A model generated the notes under the pieces. It did not search any database. It was given only the letters and a program-made list of their open reading frames with translations, and had not been told where the DNA came from. Position numbers and translations under genes: made by a program. This document shows, in pieces, positions 14,197 to 17,048 of a DNA stretch of 17,048 nt. The first letter of the stretch is position 1. Each line of letters starts with the position of its first letter. This stretch comes from Euryarchaeota archaeon UBA111 (lineage in GTDB: Archaea > Thermoplasmatota > Poseidoniia > Poseidoniales > Poseidoniaceae), in assembly GCA_002506025.1 (NCBI GenBank), contig DAWS01000087.1, positions 1-17,048 on the forward strand, read 5' to 3'.

Positions 14197-15435
14197 CTAC
14201 CAACCGAAATGCTTGGCTCGACTGTAACCAAAAGAGAGCAATACTGAGATTACCTTCTTGGTAAGCAACACCGGCTTACGAACTAGAATTTTGAGACCAA
14301 TACCGAGTTTTTGCAGTGGTGACATGTTACCAAGCTCATCAGGTAGACAACGAGCCATTATTGACATCTCTTCGTCCGTGAGTTCATAGAGTGCAGTTTT
14401 CCCTTTCAGGATTTTGTGATATGGTGGGAAACGTTTTTTCCATGCAAGTTCGTATCCCATTAGCGCTTCTTGCGACAAATCACCCTTCGCTATCGCTTTG
14501 GCCACAACACCAGCGGCTTCTCTACCTGACCAAAGCGCTAGATGTGACCCTCCTTCGAATAGTGGAGAAGTAAACCCTGCAGCATCTCCAACTAAAATTA
14601 CACCATCGTCTACAGTCACGTCACGAGGACCAGAGATGGGTATTGTACCACCAAACGGACGGACCCTTACCGACTCGTCTCGCCATTGAGGGTTTACGAT
14701 TGGTTTGCCATCTAGATAGGTATCTTGAATAAATTTGTCGAGATACTTTATCCCGCCTTTTTTGTCAGTCGTAACTAAACCAACATTTGCTCTATCGCCC
14801 TTTTTCGGGATCATCCAAACATAACCATGAGGAGAATACTGCGGCCACAAGTAAAAGTCTAGATAACCATCATTTTCAACTTCTGTCATTTCATACTGGA
14901 AGCCAGCAATGACTTCAACTGATGTGCCCATGTCAAGCAACTTTGATGATGCACCAGCAACTCCTGATGCATCGATTACTGCCTTGCAGAAAATCGGGAA
15001 TTCATCGCCTTTTCCGTCAATTTTCCAATTGGTAAATTGATTTTCGCTATTGTAAATTCTCTCCATTGACCTTACTTTATGTCTTAGGTATAGTTTGGAG
15101 CCCAATTTACCAGCCTCATCCATGAGCCATTGTTCAAAAAGATGCTTTTCTAATACATATCCGGGCTCAGTGAGGAGTTTTTCTGTTCCGTCAGGAAATA
15201 TGACTCTGATACCTTTGACATCCAATGCTTTGACGTGATCTGGTATGTCCAAGTCTAAGTTCTGCACCGCTAAATCGGACAAACATTCGCCACAATGGAC
15301 TGGTACGCCAACTGAAGGGTCTGCTTCGACTACAACTGTCTTCAAACCAGCGCGTGCACAATGAATAGCTGCTGAACCGCCACCGGGCCCGGCACCGATG
15401 ACTAACACATCGACCATATCGGCTTCCTCTGCCAT
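14197..15435 (-). CDS. Geranylgeranyl reductase family FAD-dependent oxidoreductase
   Basis: A flavoprotein of 412 residues that reduces double bonds in isoprenoid chains, either archaeal membrane lipids or a quinone side chain. The N-terminal FAD fold has DVLVIGAGPGGGSAAIHCAR (residues 9-28) and the acidic strand end VVVEAD. The family motif GVPVHCGECLSDLA (43-56) carries the cysteine typical of this group. Later segments are GYVWMIPKKG and RPFGGTIPISGPRDVTVDDG, and the FAD-binding VILVGDAAGFTSPLFEGGS. There is no membrane helix. Start is uncertain: ATG 15435 has no clear ribosome-binding site, whereas the in-frame ATG at 15417 (residue 7, MVDVLVIG) has GAGGA seven bases upstream. It is divergent from a UbiD-family decarboxylase and is followed by ccmF. 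Lipid versus menaquinone substrate cannot be decided from sequence. Confidence 0.9.
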   Translation of the reverse strand: MAEEADMVDVLVIGAGPGGGSAAIHCARAGLKTVVVEADPSVGVPVHCGECLSDLAVQNLDLDIPDHVKALDVKGIRVIFPDGTEKLLTEPGYVLEKHLFEQWLMDEAGKLGSKLYLRHKVRSMERIYNSENQFTNWKIDGKGDEFPIFCKAVIDASGVAGASSKLLDMGTSVEVIAGFQYEMTEVENDGYLDFYLWPQYSPHGYVWMIPKKGDRANVGLVTTDKKGGIKYLDKFIQDTYLDGKPIVNPQWRDESVRVRPFGGTIPISGPRDVTVDDGVILVGDAAGFTSPLFEGGSHLALWSGREAAGVVAKAIAKGDLSQEALMGYELAWKKRFPPYHKILKGKTALYELTDEEMSIMARCLPDELGNMSPLQKLGIGLKILVRKPVLLTKKVISVLLSFGYSRAKHFGW

Positions 15436-15528
15436 GAACTTACCAGTGGCAATCAGTCCATCAATGAAGCGGTTGACATGTCATGGCTGACTACGCAGGT
15501 TCAAAGGTATAATCGTATTGGGTGGATT

Positions 15529-17048
15529 GTGGCTTGGAAGACTCTGAAGCGTTGGATGCGTCACCTCGAATCGAGAGGGGAGATGCTGCGCATCGCTAGA
15601 CCTGTCGATGTAGAGTATGAAGCCGGTGCTATCGCAGACCTGCTAGTAAAAAATGACGGGCCAGCTGTTTTATTCGAACAGCCCCGATTAGCAGACGGTT
15701 CGATTTCAAAGATACCTTTGGTAATGAATATCTTTGGCAGTAATGATCGAACTCTTAGAGCGCTAGGTGCGTCACATGAAACCGAAGTGGGGGATCGCAT
15801 GGTTGCTATGATGAAGCCCGATATCGGAGCTTACATGAGAGCCCCTTGGAAAGCACTACCATTGGTTAGAGATGCCTTAGCGATGCCGCCAAGAAAGAAA
15901 TGGCGCGGTAATTGCCAAAGAGTTCGACTTGATACCGACCTTACCAAGTTACCCATTCCCAAGACTTGGCCGATGGACGGTGGTGCCTTTGTCACCTTAC
16001 CACTTGTTGTAACTAAAGATCCGAACTCTGGGGAGCACAACCTCGGAATGTATCGTGCGCAGGTCTTCTCGGAAAAGGAAATTGGATTACATTGGCAAAT
16101 ACACAAGCACGGCGCTGACCACGCAGCAGCAACGGGCGAAGCACAAAAGATGCCAGTGGCAATATGTATGGGCGGACCGCCAGAGCTCATTTTCTCGGCG
16201 ATTGCACCATTGCCAGATAACCTCTCTGAATACCAATTTGCCGGCATACTTGGCAGTAGGTCACTGCGAATAACCAAGGCCGTCAGTCAAGATCTAATGG
16301 TTCCCGCAGAAGCAGATATTGTCATCGAAGGCTATTGCATTCCTGGCGAGACCAAACTCGAGGGACCGTTTGGCGATCACTTCGGCTTCTATTCGCTAAC
16401 CGGCCAATACCCCGTAATGCATGTAACCGCAATCACAGCACGCAAAGATGCGGTTTTGCCGGCGACGATAGTTGGCCTCCCCCCCATGGAAGACGGTTAC
16501 TTAGGAGAGGCCATAGGTCGTCAATTCTCTCCTGTCTTGCAATTCCAACACAGGGATGTAAAAAGCGTCCACCTACCGTTGGAGACTGGTTTCCATAACC
16601 TTGCGATAGTTGCCGCCAAGCAACGATATCCTCGTCAGGCTAGAAAAACTGCGCTAGGGCTACTTGGTGCTGGGCAAATGATGTTCTTGAAGGCAATAAT
16701 TACAGTCGACCCAGATCAAAATCCGAAAGACCTTGAAGCATTACTCGACGCACTTAACGATAAAGTTGAGATTGCCAATGACGTAATAGTCCTAGAAGGA
16801 ATGGTTGCCGACTCTCTAGATGCATCAAGCCCTTACGAAAATGTTCACGACAAATTAATCATCGATGCAACGACAATCCCTGAGCGAGACCCGAGGTCAG
16901 ACAATGAACCACTAGAGGGTTCTTTCAAACAAGCAACTCCGAAATGGCGCCAAGGTTTGGCTGAATCTGATTCATTTGCTGAAATAGAATCTATAAAGAA
17001 AATTCCTGAAGTAACTGATGCCAGAATGCTACGCAACAACATGTTAGT
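15529..17048 (+). CDS. ubiD: UbiD-family prenylated-FMN decarboxylase (partial, C-terminus outside window)
   Basis: The frame is open from before 15529 to the right edge with no stop, at least 506 codons. It begins WKTLKRWMRHLESRGEMLRI, matching the usual UbiD N-terminus. Further UbiD motifs are NIFGSNDRTLRALG, LPIPKTWPMDGGAFVTLPLV, NLGMYRAQV, GLHWQIHKHGADHAA, MGGPPELIFSAIAPLP, and the prenylated-FMN/active-site segment EADIVIEGYCIPGETKLEGPFGDHFGFYS with its acidic residues. UbiD enzymes decarboxylate unsaturated or aromatic acids with prenylated FMN. Candidate roles are quinone biosynthesis or the anhydromevalonate-phosphate decarboxylase step of the archaeal mevalonate route. Start is uncertain: GTG 15529 fits the family N-terminus and follows GGGTGG, while ATG 15478 would add 17 residues and leave only 42 bases to the divergent reductase gene. 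Confidence 0.92.
   Translation, partial: MAWKTLKRWMRHLESRGEMLRIARPVDVEYEAGAIADLLVKNDGPAVLFEQPRLADGSISKIPLVMNIFGSNDRTLRALGASHETEVGDRMVAMMKPDIGAYMRAPWKALPLVRDALAMPPRKKWRGNCQRVRLDTDLTKLPIPKTWPMDGGAFVTLPLVVTKDPNSGEHNLGMYRAQVFSEKEIGLHWQIHKHGADHAAATGEAQKMPVAICMGGPPELIFSAIAPLPDNLSEYQFAGILGSRSLRITKAVSQDLMVPAEADIVIEGYCIPGETKLEGPFGDHFGFYSLTGQYPVMHVTAITARKDAVLPATIVGLPPMEDGYLGEAIGRQFSPVLQFQHRDVKSVHLPLETGFHNLAIVAAKQRYPRQARKTALGLLGAGQMMFLKAIITVDPDQNPKDLEALLDALNDKVEIANDVIVLEGMVADSLDASSPYENVHDKLIIDATTIPERDPRSDNEPLEGSFKQATPKWRQGLAESDSFAEIESIKKIPEVTDARMLRNNML

Noticed and set aside
15483..15512. ATG at 15483 as the UbiD start
   Set aside because: This frame hits a stop after nine codons; the UbiD frame is a different one.

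Overview
The window reads as a piece of a marine planktonic archaeon, most likely a member of the Poseidoniales (Marine Group II Euryarchaeota) or a close relative. The grounds are: an archaeal-type pyrB-pyrI pair, a DUF63 membrane protein (an archaeal family), a long archaeal FKBP with a C-terminal SAP domain, a geranylgeranyl-reductase-family flavoprotein, TATA-like boxes upstream of several genes, and Shine-Dalgarno sites of both GGAGG/GAGGGG and GGTGG type. The taxonomic call is inference from gene content; no rRNA or tRNA gene is present to settle it. Coding density is very high: no stretch over about 110 bases lacks a gene, so there are no long empty regions to describe. I see no insertion sequence, CRISPR array, integrase, tRNA or phage gene.

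Layout from left to right. Positions 1-201 (minus) hold the N-terminus of a probable 10-TM metal exporter, cut by the window edge. An AI-2E-family transporter (260-1321, minus) follows, then pyrI and pyrB (1414-2840, minus), whose stop and start codons overlap. A divergent intergenic gap (2841-2950) separates pyrB from the only complete plus-strand gene, an unrecognised 590-residue protein with about six membrane helices and a long cytosolic-type helical region built from ~62-residue repeats. It ends tail to tail with the next gene, sharing a CTAA.

From 15435 down to 4720 eight genes run on the minus strand. In transcription order they are: geranylgeranyl reductase, CcmF-like cytochrome c heme lyase, FKBP-SAP prolyl isomerase, DUF63 membrane protein, methylcrotonyl-CoA carboxylase beta subunit, methylglutaconyl-CoA hydratase-like crotonase, biotin carboxylase, and biotin carboxyl carrier protein. 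The last four make a leucine-degradation module: carboxylation of 3-methylcrotonyl-CoA, then hydration to HMG-CoA. The alpha subunit, usually one fused protein, is split in two here. Isovaleryl-CoA dehydrogenase and HMG-CoA lyase are not in the window.

At the right edge a UbiD-family prenylated-FMN decarboxylase (15529 to past 17048, plus) is divergent from the geranylgeranyl reductase. Both could serve isoprenoid chemistry (quinone or lipid), and with CcmF they hint at respiratory-chain maturation. I found no convincing new multi-gene system. The least explained item is the repeat-containing membrane protein at 2951-4723.
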